64,000 bases of DNA from Dendrobium chrysotoxum (taxonomy: Eukaryota > Streptophyta > Magnoliopsida > Asparagales > Orchidaceae): positions 21,224,764-21,288,763 of the forward strand of contig CM034310.1 in the NCBI GenBank assembly GCA_019925795.1. Reading direction: 5' to 3'. Below are positions 32,411-46,600 of this stretch, piece after piece. Position 1 is the first letter of the stretch. Each line of letters opens with the position of its first letter. The notes beneath the pieces are model-generated. The model did not search any database, was not told the DNA's origin, and saw nothing but the letters and a program-made list of their open reading frames with translations. Made by a program: the position numbers and the translations under genes.

Positions 32411-35400
32411 ATCCTTAAGCCTATTCCCACTCAGTCAAGCCCTAAATCAACTCTAAATTCTCTCAAACTCACCTAATCACTTTTTTTAGTGATTTAGAAT
32501 TTGATGGACCCCTTGACCTAGTCAAAAGTTAATTTAGTCAACCTAATCCAAGTCCAGTCAAATAGGACCTATTTAGGTCAAATTTCTTTAAACACTCAAT
32601 TCAACTTATTCAAATCCATTTCAATCTCCAAATCAAATCCAATCCATGGTTTAAATGTGTCCTACCTTTGGTTAATCAAACCTAATTGAAGTTGACTAAG
32701 TCAACACATTATGACTTGGTCAAAGTAGCTCAAATCCCTTTCCAAGCATTCAAACTTTAACATCAAGACATCAAATCATCATTTGATCTATCCTACCAGC
32801 ATTCAAGACCACTCCATTGCCACCTTAGCAGTCTAAGTGGCTTTGGACTGGTAAAATAGTCAAACCAATAGTTTAGAGGGGTCAAAGGTGGTCAAATCAC
32901 CTCTTAAGCCTGATCCTCTCCTTCCTAAACCTTTCCAGCTATTTAACCAGATGCTAGAACCTTCTTAAAGTTCTCTACAGCCCTTAGATCGAAATCAAAT
33001 GGCTGCTATCACTCCCACATGCCCATGGGGGGACCAAATAGCTTTCCACCTAGGATGTACTATCATCCTTTTATTCTCTGCCATCCCAACAACCTCTGGA
33101 CAGGTGGCGGTCATCTAAGAACTCCCTCAATCCATCCTAGCCATCCCTCTAAGTCCTAGGGTTTTGAATAGGGTGAAGGCTCTAAGGGAGCCTCATTCTA
33201 ATCTATCCACTCTCTCTCCAGGTTCAAGCCCCTCTACTTGAGCTCTTTGCTCATTCAAGTCTTCAAGGGTCTTCCCCATATTTCCCTGAGCCAAATCCGA
33301 CCGGTCGAATCCTCCTCCGGCGAACTCAAGCTATACCCGTCCACAGAGGATATCTCTCAATTCAAAGATTTTTCGGCCGTGGATCCAACTAGAGATTTAT
33401 GCGTGGACAGTCAACAAGCTCAGAGAAACTTTAATCTCCTGAATCCATTGAGTGGATTAGGTATAATCCTAAACCCTAGCTTAGGACACCTAGGCTTAAT
33501 TAACATTTGAATAAGTGCTTATTTAACCGTTAAAACATCACCACATGAAATCTGTTCATGTTCTTAGTCTAGGTTTCAAATTTCAAGTAAATTTATCGAA
33601 CCAATCTTGAGAACAAGCTCGAAAACCCACTTCAGGGTTTAGTTTATGCAGGCTTGAACTACGTAAATTCTGGGTCGTTGATTCCCTAATCAACGGATCG
33701 GATTTGATCATACCGCGGTTGTGGCTAACCACGCAATTGATCCCGTGGTTAATACCCTCGTCCGACTGCATCGCGACTGTTGATTCAATACAACGGGTGA
33801 TCGAACGGTCTTCAAACCACACTAACGTGGTTAAGGCGCCGCCGTGTCTGCTGTTATTATGCCGCAATCATTATCGGCGGCGCAATAATGATTGGCCGTG
33901 GTGCCGCGGGCCCAGTAACAGACTGCCACGTGTGCTGCTCGCCGCCAGAATCTTTAAAATTAATTAAAAATTGATTTTTAATTATTTTTTTAACCTAGTT
34001 TTCTTCAAACAAATATTAAAAATTAATTTTAAATCTTAAAAATATATATTATATATTAAATTTTTTATAAAATTAGATACTTTATTTTAAAATAAATATC
34101 AACTTAAAATATTAATTTCATTCTAAATTATTTTAAATATTAAATATTGAATAGTTTAAAACTAATATTCATTTAAATATATTGAAGTATTTTATTTTAT
34201 TTTTAGCTTAAAATTAATATTAAATTTTCAAATCATTAAAAAAAATCAGAAAAACTTAAATAATATATTAAAAAATTTTCTAATTTTAAGTATGTTGATT
34301 TAACATTGATTTTGAAATCTAAGGCTTAATTTGTTTTAAGTAATTTGAATTATTTTAATACTTTTAATATTGAATTAATTTCTAATTAAATATTATATTA
34401 AATATTTTAAAAATTAAATTTCATTTTCAAATTATTTTAAACAAATCAGAGGATCTCTCAATTTATTGTAAAAATTATCTTATGATATTTTAAAATTATT
34501 TTAATGATATTTTGAAATATTAATCCTAAGTGCTCTACTTTCAAACATATGTAAGTATATATATATTTTAAAATATTATTTTAAAAATATATATATTTAA
34601 ATTTTTAATGTTTGAGAGATCCCTTGAAATTCTAAACCTAGATTAAGCATGTTTGAATAAGATTAGTGTGGAGTGATGTGTAATCAATGAATAATTAATG
34701 TATTAATTATTCATTGATTATTTCTTGATTAATTAGCCTTTATTTGCATGTGTAGGTGCACACACCACCTAGTTTTAGGGCTCTCCTAGACTTAAGAATT
34801 GATTGTGATTATGTGTGCATATCTTTTATGTGTATGTCAAGGGTTAGTTGGATTTTGATTCAAATCTATTAAACTTAGAAACATCGTTAAGGACAATAAT
34901 TAAGGACCTTGATTAGAAAACTTAGAGATATTTTAGAAATTAGGATTCACTTCTTTTTAACTTGAAACTTTGAATACTTTAACTTAGTGACACTCTCAGC
35001 TCTAGGGAAATTCATTGTTAAATTTTAAAGTCATTAAACCCCTTTATCAACTTAATCAAGATTAACCCTTAATTAAGCCATTTAAGCTTCCAGAAAATAT
35101 AATAAATCAAATTTAAATTCAAAAATTACACATAATATCTTAAACTGACCAGAATTGAATCCTTAATCAATGAAAAATAAAAGCCCCATTGACGGGACTT
35201 TAAAATCAAGCTTAATTTAATTTTAATTGAAATTTAATATTTAATTAATTTAATTAATTAAAAATAATTAAAAAATTCCAAAAAAATTCCAAACACTTGG
35301 AGATCACTCCTTAGGTCATTCCTGACCTTTGGAGTTGATTTCAAGGAGTTTGGAGGTCATTTGGATCCAAATCATCAGAAGGCCTCTAATTAAACAAATC

Positions 35401-38400
35401 AAATAATTCAAATAATTGTCAAAACTTTAAAAATTCATAACTAATTCAAATTAACTCCAAATTGAGCAAACTCAGAGGCATAGGACTCATCTTAAGGTCT
35501 AATATTTATCAAAAATATTAAGTTTCCAGAAATCAATTAATTTTGAAAAAGTCAACTTTTGGTCAAACTTAGTTCAAAATCAAGTCAAAACTTCAAACCT
35601 TCATAATAAAATCTAAAAAAATCTAATTTCAGCGTACTTACTATCTAACTGATTGTATTAAGGTATAATATTTTAATAAAATACTAACTTTCTAGAAAAC
35701 CATTTAAATTAAAATATCAATTTTTGACCCCTTAATTAATTGATTAAAATAATCCAGAAAATTCCAAAATTCAATAAATAATCTAAAATTCCAGAAAATC
35801 TTAAATCAATATTAAAACCAGCAAGCAACCAACCTTAATTAAAATTCAATTAATCTTTAAACCTTAATCAAACTCAAACTATTTAATTATACCGGGTACC
35901 ACTAGGTAACCCGAGCCTACGAGGCTATTAAGTTAGCCCCAAGAAAGGTGAAATAAACTTCACGGCCTCGGTGTGCAACAAAGGTGGTATCCAATAAACA
36001 ATCAAAATTAACTTTAAAACCAATTTTAAACCATTAAGACTTAAACTTCAATTAAAATCTCCCTCAAGCTTTTCAACCAACCAGAACTTTAAACAACTTC
36101 AATCAAATTATCCTATCTAGGACATATCCAAACCACACAGCCTACCTCACACTTAAGATGGTTTTCTAGGACAACCAACTCTAGTCTTAGGCTAGGCCGG
36201 TGTTTACTTTTCTGCTACTTGCGTGTGCCAGGTTTTTCGTAGTTTTCATTGCATGCTGGTTGCTAGATTTAAGTAATTGATGTTGATGTGATTGTTTATT
36301 TATTTATTACACTCTGTGTTGATTTTATTGTATGTTAGATCTACCCCTAGGCTAGGGATGATTTTTATAAATTCAATCTTATGCAGGTGGCTATGCTCAT
36401 ACATGACATTAAATAAAGGGGGCAAAATCATAAATATTAAATTGCACAGGTGCTCCAGAAATTTGCTTAAGTCCCCCTTTAAAATTAAAAGAGCATGGCC
36501 AAGTGTGGCTGTGATTGAGCATTTAAATTTTAATTTATTAACTGCTTGGGATTCTTATATAACTGTTGATTATTAGGATAACCCTGCAGGATTGAGTCTA
36601 GAGTTTTGAATTTTGATTAATATAATTTAATTTGAATTGAGTTGTAATGTGTCAAGTGATTTGAGATGGGATATAAATCCAATCTGAAATTCAAAGAGAA
36701 GGGTGACATCCCTTAAGGAGAGTCCCTCTTTATTTGAATATTCAGATTCAGATATTTTCAAATATCCAAAGAGAAAAGATAACCCCCTTTCAAGGGAAAG
36801 TTTCTTTTCATTTGGATATCCGGACCCAATGATCCAAGGAGTTCTAGAAGGATGAAGAAGTGAAGAACGAGAAGACCCATTCTCAAAGTCAGTTGAGTCT
36901 TAGGATTAGAAATCCGGATTGTTGTTAGCGGTACCCGGCCACTTTACTTTCCTGCAGACCCTGGGTTATACAATTAAAAGGCACTTGTCTATGGACTTTC
37001 ATTTTGAATATTTATTTAATTAATTTAATTGTTTGATTGATTTGATTGATGTGTTGATTGTGATTAAGATTTGCCTGCTTTTATTAGTTTCTTTGGCGAT
37101 CTTGCATGTCGTATTTGATTTAGCCTGGAATCTGATCGGAGGCTCGTGAGGGTACGGTCAAAACTATTTCTTCTTAAACAAAATTTAAAAATTTTAGGCT
37201 CATATAGTAACTCTAACGCTTTTAAGAAGTAAGCCAGGACTCGCCGGAGGTTTTTCATGCATCATATTGAATCTTCTCTTCCGTGCTAGGCACCTCCTCG
37301 CCTGCAGGTTTTGGCAGACCACCTGACCTATTAGGGTGCAGTTCTGTCCAAGGGGATGTTGTGCAATCTCTAGGATAAAACTTATGTTTAAGCTTAATTT
37401 TAAAACTACTTCATTCTGATTTCAAGTATTTAATTGAGTCAACTGGCATACATTGCATTAGATACAAATTAAATATTGAGTCTAAATCTTTAATTGCATT
37501 TCTAGCTTAAGCATTTCACCTAACATAAGTTAAGGGGCCAATTAGGAATCTTCTATAGATGTCGGCCTCATTTTTCTTAAATTAATCTTAAACAACATCC
37601 CTACCCACTCTTGCATAAAAGATCGGACATATGGTTTTGAAGCGTTTAGGTGATTTAGCTGGCTCCCCAATCCAGGTCGGGGTAAGTCCAGGATTGCATT
37701 GCATTAGCTAGGTTCTAGGTCATTGATTTTTAGTACCCACTTTATATTTAAGATCTGAGGCAGATTCTCAATCCTAAGACCTCAACATTTTAGGAATTTA
37801 ATTCTCACTTTCTAATAAAATCAGTCATTCAAACTTAAATCTCTTTCAATCAAATTCAAGCCCAACACTTAGGATAGGTTGGGGTGTTTATGAAGTAATT
37901 CAGAATCTCAAAACACCTCTTACCTTTCTTCCTTTGACTCCAGAAATAACTGTTCAAATTTGATCCAGTCCCTGTTAAATTTCCAACCCTTAACCTCCTT
38001 TGACATCAAGCTTTGAAATTTAAATGAAATTCGTATCGCTGTTTTAATCGAGAGTATTCGTAGGAAATTTTCTAGTTTTCTACGATGTAATTAACTACGA
38101 GGGCTTGCGCTCATAGGAGATTTAGAAACCCAGACCTGATTTCAAAATCAAACTTTTCAAAAACTTTAATTAATTATCTTTGAGAAAATCAAATACAATA
38201 ATCATTATCGTCATTTTCAAATGATCAAAAATAGACAATATCCTCTTCCCTCGAGAAGATATATCGTGCTATTATCGTGATCTTGATTATGAAATTAATG
38301 ATCTTTTTACTAAATTATTATAGTCAAACATTGGATTAAACATCACTTTGATCTTTCGAGATCATATATTATTTCTCCTTGAGTTTGATTACAATAATCA

Positions 38401-38570
38401 GGATAAATTCAAAGATTTGTAATCTGAACCTATTAGGGAACGATATGTTCACCTTTCGAGGTGATATATCATTCATAATAAGTGTTCGATTATAAAATTA
38501 AAATTTTAGAAATTAATCATTTCCCAAAGAAAATTAAACCTTTTAAAAATAATATTTTTAAATCCAAACA

Positions 38571-41385
38571 TGTATGCATAGTAGATCCAGTAAGAGACCC
38601 TTGTTGTTTGACCAAGAAATAAAAAGAATACTTACAAAAATCCATAAAACCAAAAATATTTTAGCAGTTTGAATGGTTGAACTAAATCTAGATAAGGACA
38701 AACCTAGGCCTCTTAGGGAGTGTGTCAACTCCTTAGTAGATGGAATTCATGAAAGTATCAATCGACCTACTATCCAAGCTAATATTTTTTAGGTAAAACC
38801 TATCGTTATCCAAATGGTTCAAAACTCTCAGTTTGGGAGAGCTCCTTTTGAGGATCTTAACTTATATTTAGCTAGGTTCTCAAAAATTTGTGCAACATTC
38901 AAGTGAAATGGAGTCAGTGATGATGCTATTAGACTTCGTTTATTTTCATTTTCTTTAAGGGACAAAGCTAAAATGTGAGTACATTCCTTTCCTCAGGCTC
39001 CATAATCACTTGGAATGAGTTGACATATAACCTCCTAGACAAGTATTTTCCCCCTTCCAAAATTGCTAAGCTTAGGAATGATATTACTTCATTTTCTCAA
39101 TTTGATGGAGAGTTAATTTATGAGAGTTGGGAAAGATTTAAGTAAATACTTAGAAAGTTCCCTCATTATACTTTGACTGATTGATTAGTGATTTAAATAT
39201 TTTATAATGGGTTTGTAGGGTCCTTTAGATTTATAAATTGATGTGGTAGCCAGAGCATGTTTGATGTAAAAACCTTTTGATGAGGCTTTTACCTTGATAA
39301 AGGAAATGACAATAAATAACTTTAGGTGGCCTTCTGATAGGGCGAATTCTAAGAGAGTATACAGTGTCTATAAGTCAGATGTTTTATCTGTTTTGACTGC
39401 TCAGGTATCTACCATGTTCAAGAAGTTAGACAATCTTAGAGTTAGTGCAGTTTCAAGATCAGCTATGCATTTTGATGAGAATGACTTAAATTTTGCTAGT
39501 GAGTCTAGAGCTAAAGGGGTTGTGAATGTGCATGTTACTGAAAGATCAAATAATCCCTATTTGAATACATATAATTTAGGTATGAGGAATAATCATAATT
39601 TCAGTTGGAGTTATAATAATGATGGAAATCAGTAGAATATAAACCAATCTAACCTTGTAGGATCTTTGAATAATCTTCACCATCCTATAGTAAACCCTAG
39701 ACCTTCTTATCCCCTAGGCTTTACTTAGAATAATTAATTCAAATATAGGAAGGCATATTTGGAGGATTTAGTGCTTTAGATAAGAAATCAATTACAAGAC
39801 CAAGCTTTTGCCCTTAAAAATATAGAAAACTAAATAGGGCAACTTACTAGTTTGATTAATGGTAGACCCCATGATTAACATCCAAATCTTGGTAGTGGTG
39901 GAAAAAAATAATTAACATCCAAATCTTGGTGAAAAGAATTTGGAAGAACATTGTAAGATTATTCATTTAAGAAATGGGAAGGAATTGGAAGATCCCTATA
40001 AGGGTATGGATCAACCTCAAGAGGAAATTATGGTAGAAGAACCTATTGTGATTGAACCATCTAATGAACAACCTGAACCAAAACTGAAAGACATATTAGA
40101 AAAGTTGTCGAGAGACCACCATCACCTTTTTCTCAGAGGCTAATAAAACAAAATTTGGATAAATAATAATTTAAGTTTTTGGAAGTATTTAAAAAATTAA
40201 CCATAACATACCCTTCTTAGAAGCCTCAAAGCAGATGCCCACTTATGTTAAATTCATGAAAGACATTCTTAATAAGAAAAGGAAACTTGGAGAATTTGAG
40301 ACTGTAGCATCAACAGAGGAATGTAGTGCTATCATACAAAAGCAACTCCTTGAAAAGTTAAAGAATCCAAGTAGTTTTACCATTCCTATGACTATTGGGG
40401 ATAAATTCTATGGGAGAACATTGTGTGATTTAGGGTCTAGTATTAACCTTATGCCTGTATCCATTTTCAGGAGCCTAGATCTAGGAGAGACCCAACCACC
40501 ACTATTACCTATCAGCTTGCAGATAGATCATTTACTTATCTTAAGGGGGTGGTAGAAGATGTTCTCATTAAGGTTGATAATTTATCTTTCCTGTAGATTT
40601 CATTGTCTTATATATGGAGGAGGATAGGGAGATACCCATTATCTTAGGGAGACTTTTCTTAGCTATAGAGAAAGCTATGATATGTTTATAAAGAAGAATT
40701 GACTATGAGATTGCAATACCAAGAAATGACTATATATGTGCTTAGGTCCATGAAATTCCCTAATGATAAGAATAAGGATTATTTCAGGGTTGATTGAAAG
40801 GAAATTATTATTGAGAACTTTATGGAAAGCTCGTATCAAATGAGACTTTTAGAAGAATCTTTGGATGAGCATAGTGAGGAGTTAGAAGAATCTGTACAGT
40901 TTGTGGGAGACACTTCTATGATGTTTAAGGAGAGATTTGAAACTTTGGAAATATCATCTTTAGGTAGAGTTTTACACCTATTTTAGAACTTAAAGCCTTA
41001 CCTAGTCATATTAAGTATGCCTTTTTTGGGTAGCAATTCAACTTTGCCTTTTTGGGTAGTAATTCAACTTTGCTTATCATTATTTCTATTGGTTTGGATG
41101 AAGATCAGGAAGGCAAGTTGATTAGGATTCTAGGTGATCATAAGCAAGCTTTTGGATGGACCATAACTAACATTAAGAAAATTAGCCCATCGTTGTGTAT
41201 GAATATGATTTTGATGAAAGATAATTCTTTACCAAAAGCCAACCCTCAAAGACGACAAAACCCATCCATGAAGGAGTTAGTTAAGAAGGAAATACTTAAA
41301 TGGTTAGATACAAGAATTTTTTATGCCATTTCAAATAGTGCTTGAGTGAGCCATATTCATTGTGTGTCAAAGGCGGGTGTTTTTT
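38571..41385 (+). pseudogene. Athila-type Ty3/gypsy gag-protease-RT remnant
   Basis: Reading across many stops and frameshifts gives Athila landmarks in order. Gag: RPLRECVNSLVDGI, QNSQFGRAPFEDLNLYLARF, NGVSDDAIRLRLFSFSLRDK, then PPSKIAKLRNDITSFSQ and IKEMTINNFRWPSDRA. The protease region follows: MPTYVKFMKDILNKKRK, EECSAIIQKQL and LCDLGSSINLMPVSIF, with the catalytic-type D-L-G kept at about 40425. Then comes the start of RT: ISPSLCMNMILMKD, PQRRQNPSMKELVKKEILKW. Homology stops near 41385 (SHIHCVSKAG), so most of RT, RNase H and integrase are missing. Gag resumes at an ATG at the nested element's right TSD. Confidence 0.9.
39294..39635 (+). pseudogene. Athila gag, longest open piece
   Basis: A 113-codon open stretch containing INNFRWPSDRANSKRVYSVY and LSVLTAQVSTMFKKLDNLRV, the C-terminal third of Athila gag. 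It is part of the larger remnant, not an independent gene. Confidence 0.85.
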
Positions 41386-42105
41386 TCCATGTTGGGTCGT
41401 ATTTAAGTTATTATTAAAGTAAGTTCGGATTAGTTATTTATTAATAATGTTGATGTTTATCTGACTAGAACACCTAATAGACTAAACTAATTAGGTTGCA
41501 CTCAACTTTGTAAATATTAATTTTTAATACCTCTATTTGTATAATTGTAATTATTTGACTATTGTATTGTATGGGGGTTTCAAGTTGAGTTTCATGTAAC
41601 TTTTTTGATTGGATTTCAAATAAATTGGGAGTTCAATACCACTTACTTTGAGGTAAATAAATATTATTTATTAAGAAATAAACATACTATTCTTTGTTAT
41701 AGGTATTCTCCCTTATTTTTGTATTTGATTCTTAGATATTTATAGGATTGTCAATCTTACATTTATTCTTCAGTTATTTATTATGCATATGCTCATAGAT
41801 GTTTTTTTATGCTTATAATGAAATAATAAGTTCCATAAGTACATTGGAATCAATTTATTGTTGCATAAATTTATATGCATTAAATTTACTCCTTTTATAA
41901 AATATTTATTTAATGTTGTTTCTATTGAATACAATAAATATTGTTCCTACAAAATAGATCTTATTCTAAAATAGCAATCACTCTATTTCATATATAATAC
42001 CTATTAACAACTTGCTTATTAAATATCTAAAAAGTATATGCACTTATGCAGTGGTATGTAGGTTAGCAGAACCCTTTTGGATATTTGCTAGCTAAGCTAG
42101 TGGGC
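41386..42105. other. Unrecognised AT-rich sequence
   Basis: Between the Athila truncation point and the LTR-like repeat at 42106. No coding homology seen. Confidence 0.45.
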
Positions 42106-43690
42106 TGCCATGCCCCACAATCTAATTTGGAAGTATTCTTTCTTTTATCTTTTAATAATAATAATAACAAACTATCAGAGCTATCTAATATCTTTTATCA
42201 ATAATATAAAATAAGAGTGAAAATAATTCTATTAATTAAAATATCAATATACATCTGTATTCATTCTCAAAAAATTATATAAAAAATCGAGGAGTTACAT
42301 AATCGTGACTATAGTCTATTCGCTCCTGACTATATAAGAATAATTAAACAAAATAACTAAAAACTTGAAGGATCATGTAATGGATCATTCTCACACTCTA
42401 GATCCTCTTCTCTGACCTAAAATCATTTAAATTATATATAATGAGTAAAAAAGTCTACTAGGTCACTAAATCCTTCAACTAAACTCAAAGCACAATAAAG
42501 AAGCAATATGCATGTTATCAGTCAATTCATGACAGTTATAGTCAATATGATCATAAATCTGTGGTAAACTATTTACGATAACAGTAAAATCTATAAAATA
42601 ATAAAATAGTACTATACAAAAGCCAATAAAATAGTTATATGGTTCTTTGAAAGGGAACTGCTCGCAAAGGTTAGGATAACAAGATTATGATTGTACTATC
42701 TCGTAGGACAAAATGATCACAGACCTTTACACTCTACACAAATACACCAATGGAAGAGTAGATCAAATCATACATATGATTATCCATGAAAAATAGTAGC
42801 TTTCACTTATACATCTTGATGGATAATGATATATATGTGATTCAAGAGTCACAAAATTTCTCTCATTTAATGCATCAGCTCGAATGAGATTTATTTGATG
42901 TGGGTGTTAGTTTTCCACAGATGCAAGACCCTGTGGTTAATTACATCTCAGGCCTCAACTTAAGAACACTCTCGATTAGGGATGCTATTATATTATTTTC
43001 TTTGTTTGGTGCATAGTGAGATTCATAGGTTCTTCTAATCTAAAAGAGATAGGCTCAATGAGCTATTTAACACACATAAAGATCATGCAATCATCCGGTC
43101 AATCTTAGGGGAATGAATCAAGAGAGGATACATCACACATAAAGCATGCAAAAAAAGGAAAGATGGAAGATACGTCATCAGTGTGACAGATAAGTGGGAT
43201 TTATAGCCTCCCAAAAATGAAGAGCTCGCCCAATAATAAGGCATGGGATGTGGTGGGGCTTGTGTAGATTATTGAGATTGATTTTATCTACACTTAGCTA
43301 GAGATGACAAGCAAGATCTAAATATGATTAGATTTTCTTTGATTTATCAATAATTAAAGTCCTCTTAAATATATGCAAGTATACATGTCGAATCAAGTAA
43401 TAAAGTGATGAAGTAGAGTATCGAACCCACGAGAAAGAATTATGCTTACTTGTAATAAAATTATTACTATTTACTCTAATTATATAAATTATCCTACTGA
43501 AATAAAAAAGATGTTCTTGAGTTCCTACTGCTGAATAAATATAAGTAAATTACTTGATATAATTTTAATAAAATATTTTGGATTGATGCTTATAAATATT
43601 ATATTTTTCAAAATAAACTCATAATTTTAGATGTAGATCAGAGCATATGCATCCCTAGATCTCTATCAAGCTTGTATGGATAAAAAAGAT
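42106..43690 (+). mobile_element. Tekay/Del-like LTR fragment (copy 1)
   Basis: Starts TGCCATGCCCCACAATCTAA and is clearly collinear for at least 450 bp with the sequence from 54485 (shared TTTTATCTTTTAATAATAA, TCAATATACATCTGTATTCA and ACTCAAAGCACA segments). Homology weakens after about 42560, and the right boundary is uncertain because a copia remnant follows. The call as an LTR rests on the TGTCACGCC-type start of the second copy. Confidence 0.6.
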
Positions 43691-43699
43691 ATCTGTTGA

Positions 43700-46600
43700 C
43701 CTCCTACAGTTTTAATATCTTCATAGAACTTAAGGAGTATCCTATAAATTGACATGTTCTATAAGTGCTTTTCCTATCAACTCTGTATCATGTAAAATCT
43801 AAATCAGAATATCCCATGATTTTAAAGGAGGTATTATGCTTAGGATACCAAATTCCTAATCCTTGGGTTCCTAAGAGATATCTAAGGATTCTATTAACAG
43901 AAGTTAAGTGGGACTCTTTTGGATCAGTTTGAAATCTAGCACAGAGATAAACACTAAATATAATATCAGGTATGTTAGTAGTCAAGTAAAGAAGTGATCT
44001 AATTATTCCTCTGTATTTCTTTTAATCAATTATTTTTCTATTTGATTCCTTATCTAACTAAACAATAGAACTCATGGGAGTGTTTATTGGCTTGACTTTA
44101 TCCATTTCATATTTCTTAAGGATGTCCTTAATATATTTTGATTGACTAAGGAAAATTCTATCATCCTTCCACCTTATACTAAATCCAAGAAAGCAATCAG
44201 TTCTCCCATCATACTTATCTTAAACTCCTCACTCATTAATTTTAAAAATTTATCACATAGATTTTTATCAGAAGATTCAAATAGAATATCATCAACATAA
44301 ATTTAGAAAATAAATAGATCATCTCCTACCTTTTTCAAAAATAGGGTGGTGTCTACGCTCACCTTAACAAAGATTTTCTCAAGTAGGAATGTGCTTAGTC
44401 TTTCATACCATGCTCTGGGTGCTTATTTTAGTCCATATAATTCCTTTTTTTAATTTGAACACATGATTAGAAATTTGTGAATTTTTAAAGCCTATAGGTT
44501 ATTCAACATACACATCTTCTTTTTTATCTCATTCAAAAAAGCACTTTTAACATCTATTTTGTATAGTTTGAATCCCTTAAAATAGGGAAAAGCTAGTAGC
44601 ACCCTAATGGCTTTCAACCTAGCTACAGGGGCAAAGGTCTCTTCAAAGTTAATCCCTTCTATCTGGTTATACCCCTTAGCGACTTATCTTACTTTATTTC
44701 TCACCACTACACCAGAATCATTCATTTTATTTTTAAAAACCCATTTAGTTTCAATAATACTCTAGTCCTTAGGTCTTTCAACTAGTTCACAAATATTATT
44801 TCTCATAAATTAGTTTAACTCTTCTTGCATGACTAGGATCCAGAATTCATTAGATAGGGCTTAATTTATATTAGTGAGTTCAATCATTGAGATGAAGGCA
44901 GAGTGGTTTACTTCTTTTATAAGTCTATGCCTAGTTATAACCCCTTCAGATGGGTCTCCTAAGATCAGTTCTTTATGATGACTTGAAGAATATCTCCATT
45001 CTCTAGGTAGTGAATTTTAGGTTCTACCATTTCCTCCAGATTTATAGATTCTACTCCTTGGGTAATTTCTACAACTTCTTCTTCTTCTACCCTAAACTCT
45101 CTAGAATTATCAGACTCATCAAATATAATATGGGTGGTCTCCTCTACCACCAGTGTCCTTTCAGCTACCCCATTCTGTTGAGGGGTTCTATGAGTTAAAA
45201 AGTTGTGATCTATCCCTTGCTCATTGTAGTAAGATTTAAAATTTTTATTTTCAAACTCTCCACCATGATCACTAAGAATGGTCAAAATTTCACAACCTAG
45301 CTTCCTTTGAATCCATGTGGAGAATGTCCTAAATTCCTCTCAAATGATTCACTTTTATTAGATAGGAATCTAGCCCAAGTAAACCTCAAATAATCATTAA
45401 TAATCACATACCCAAAAACTTTCCCTCCTAGGCTTGTAGTGCTAACAGGTCCAAAATGATCCATATAAAGGACTTCTAAAGTTTTACTAGTGTTAATGTC
45501 CTTAATTGAGTAGAAGGAGGATTTGACTTCCTTTCCTAACGGACAGGCATCACATAGGTGGTCCTTAGTGAACTCTAGTTTGGGTATTCCTCTCACTAAA
45601 TCTTTTTGGGTGATTTTTCTAATACTTTTCATGCTTTGATGATACAATCTCCTGTGCAATAACTAGGATTCATCAACAATTATTTTTAAGCAAGGTGAAG
45701 CAACAGATTCAATACTATTTAAATCAAGCATGTAAATATTGTTGATCCTTATTGCCTGTAAAATAGTGTTATCGTTTAAGCTTATAATGTAGCTGGTAGA
45801 TAAGAATTTAATGCTGAAGCCTTTATCACAGAGCTGGCTTATGCTGAGTAGATGTATTTTAAGCCATCTACCAATAAAATATTTTCAATGATAAAATTTT
45901 TTGAGTTACTAATTATACCTGAGCCCACCACTCTCCTGGTAGTGTTATCTCCAAGTATCACCTTACCTCCTATCCTAGCCTCTAGCGAAATGAATTAAAA
46001 TTTGCATCTCCAGTCATGTGCCTTGAACATCTGTTGTTTAGGTACCACATGCTCTCCCGAGGTCTTTTGTGAGAGCACCCCTACAAAATCATCAGTGGTC
46101 AGATTTGAAAACCCAAATAAGTTTGGGTTCCACCTTATAGAATATGGGATGAAATGCTTGCATGCTATGCTATAAATTATGTAATTTTAGTCTCCACACC
46201 AAATGTGTTCTATGGTGGATAGTGCAAGTGTGGGAGATATATCATAACATGCCACAAAAAAAATATCTAACACCAGGAAAAGGATTTACTAATCTATGTG
46301 GGTTATGGTGCCTCTTCCTAGGTTTGAATGATGCTTGCTGTGGTGATGGATTATGCAATTGTGCAAGTGTAGGTGATATTTTATTTTCTTTGAAAGCATT
46401 TAACTTGATTTATAAAGACTGGTTTGCACTTTCAAGAATAAAAATTTTAATTTTCCATGCATGTTATCCATATCATCAGCTTTATTTAAACATGCCTTTG
46501 ATTTCTTAAATGAATTTTCTAAATCAATATGAAATGCTTTTAAGGAATTATGCTCATCAGTTACATTAAGATGCTTCTTATTTAAGGTATCAAATTCTTC

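Larger units (their letters stand above)
30622..38570. mobile_element. Nested non-coding LTR-type element (~7.95 kb) inside Athila
   Basis: Begins TGAGGTCAGT and ends CCAAACA, and is flanked by TGTA at 30618-30621 and 38571-38574. On removal, the Athila leader joins directly to a gag frame. No gag or pol sequence was recognised inside. Contents in order: a CCTAGGATC-rich degenerate array (about 30640-31170), ~160-bp tandem units (about 31760-32410), a GC-rich promoter-like stretch (33650-33950), a very AT-rich block (33960-35880), and GC-spotted unique sequence to the end. I could not find a second terminal repeat, so this may be a giant solo LTR, a LARD-type element or a composite. Orientation is not determined. 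Confidence 0.6.

Noticed and set aside
33238..33510. 90-aa frame in the nested element as a possible gag or gene
   Set aside because: No gag motif; it lies in the promoter-like part of a repeat and shows no exon signals.
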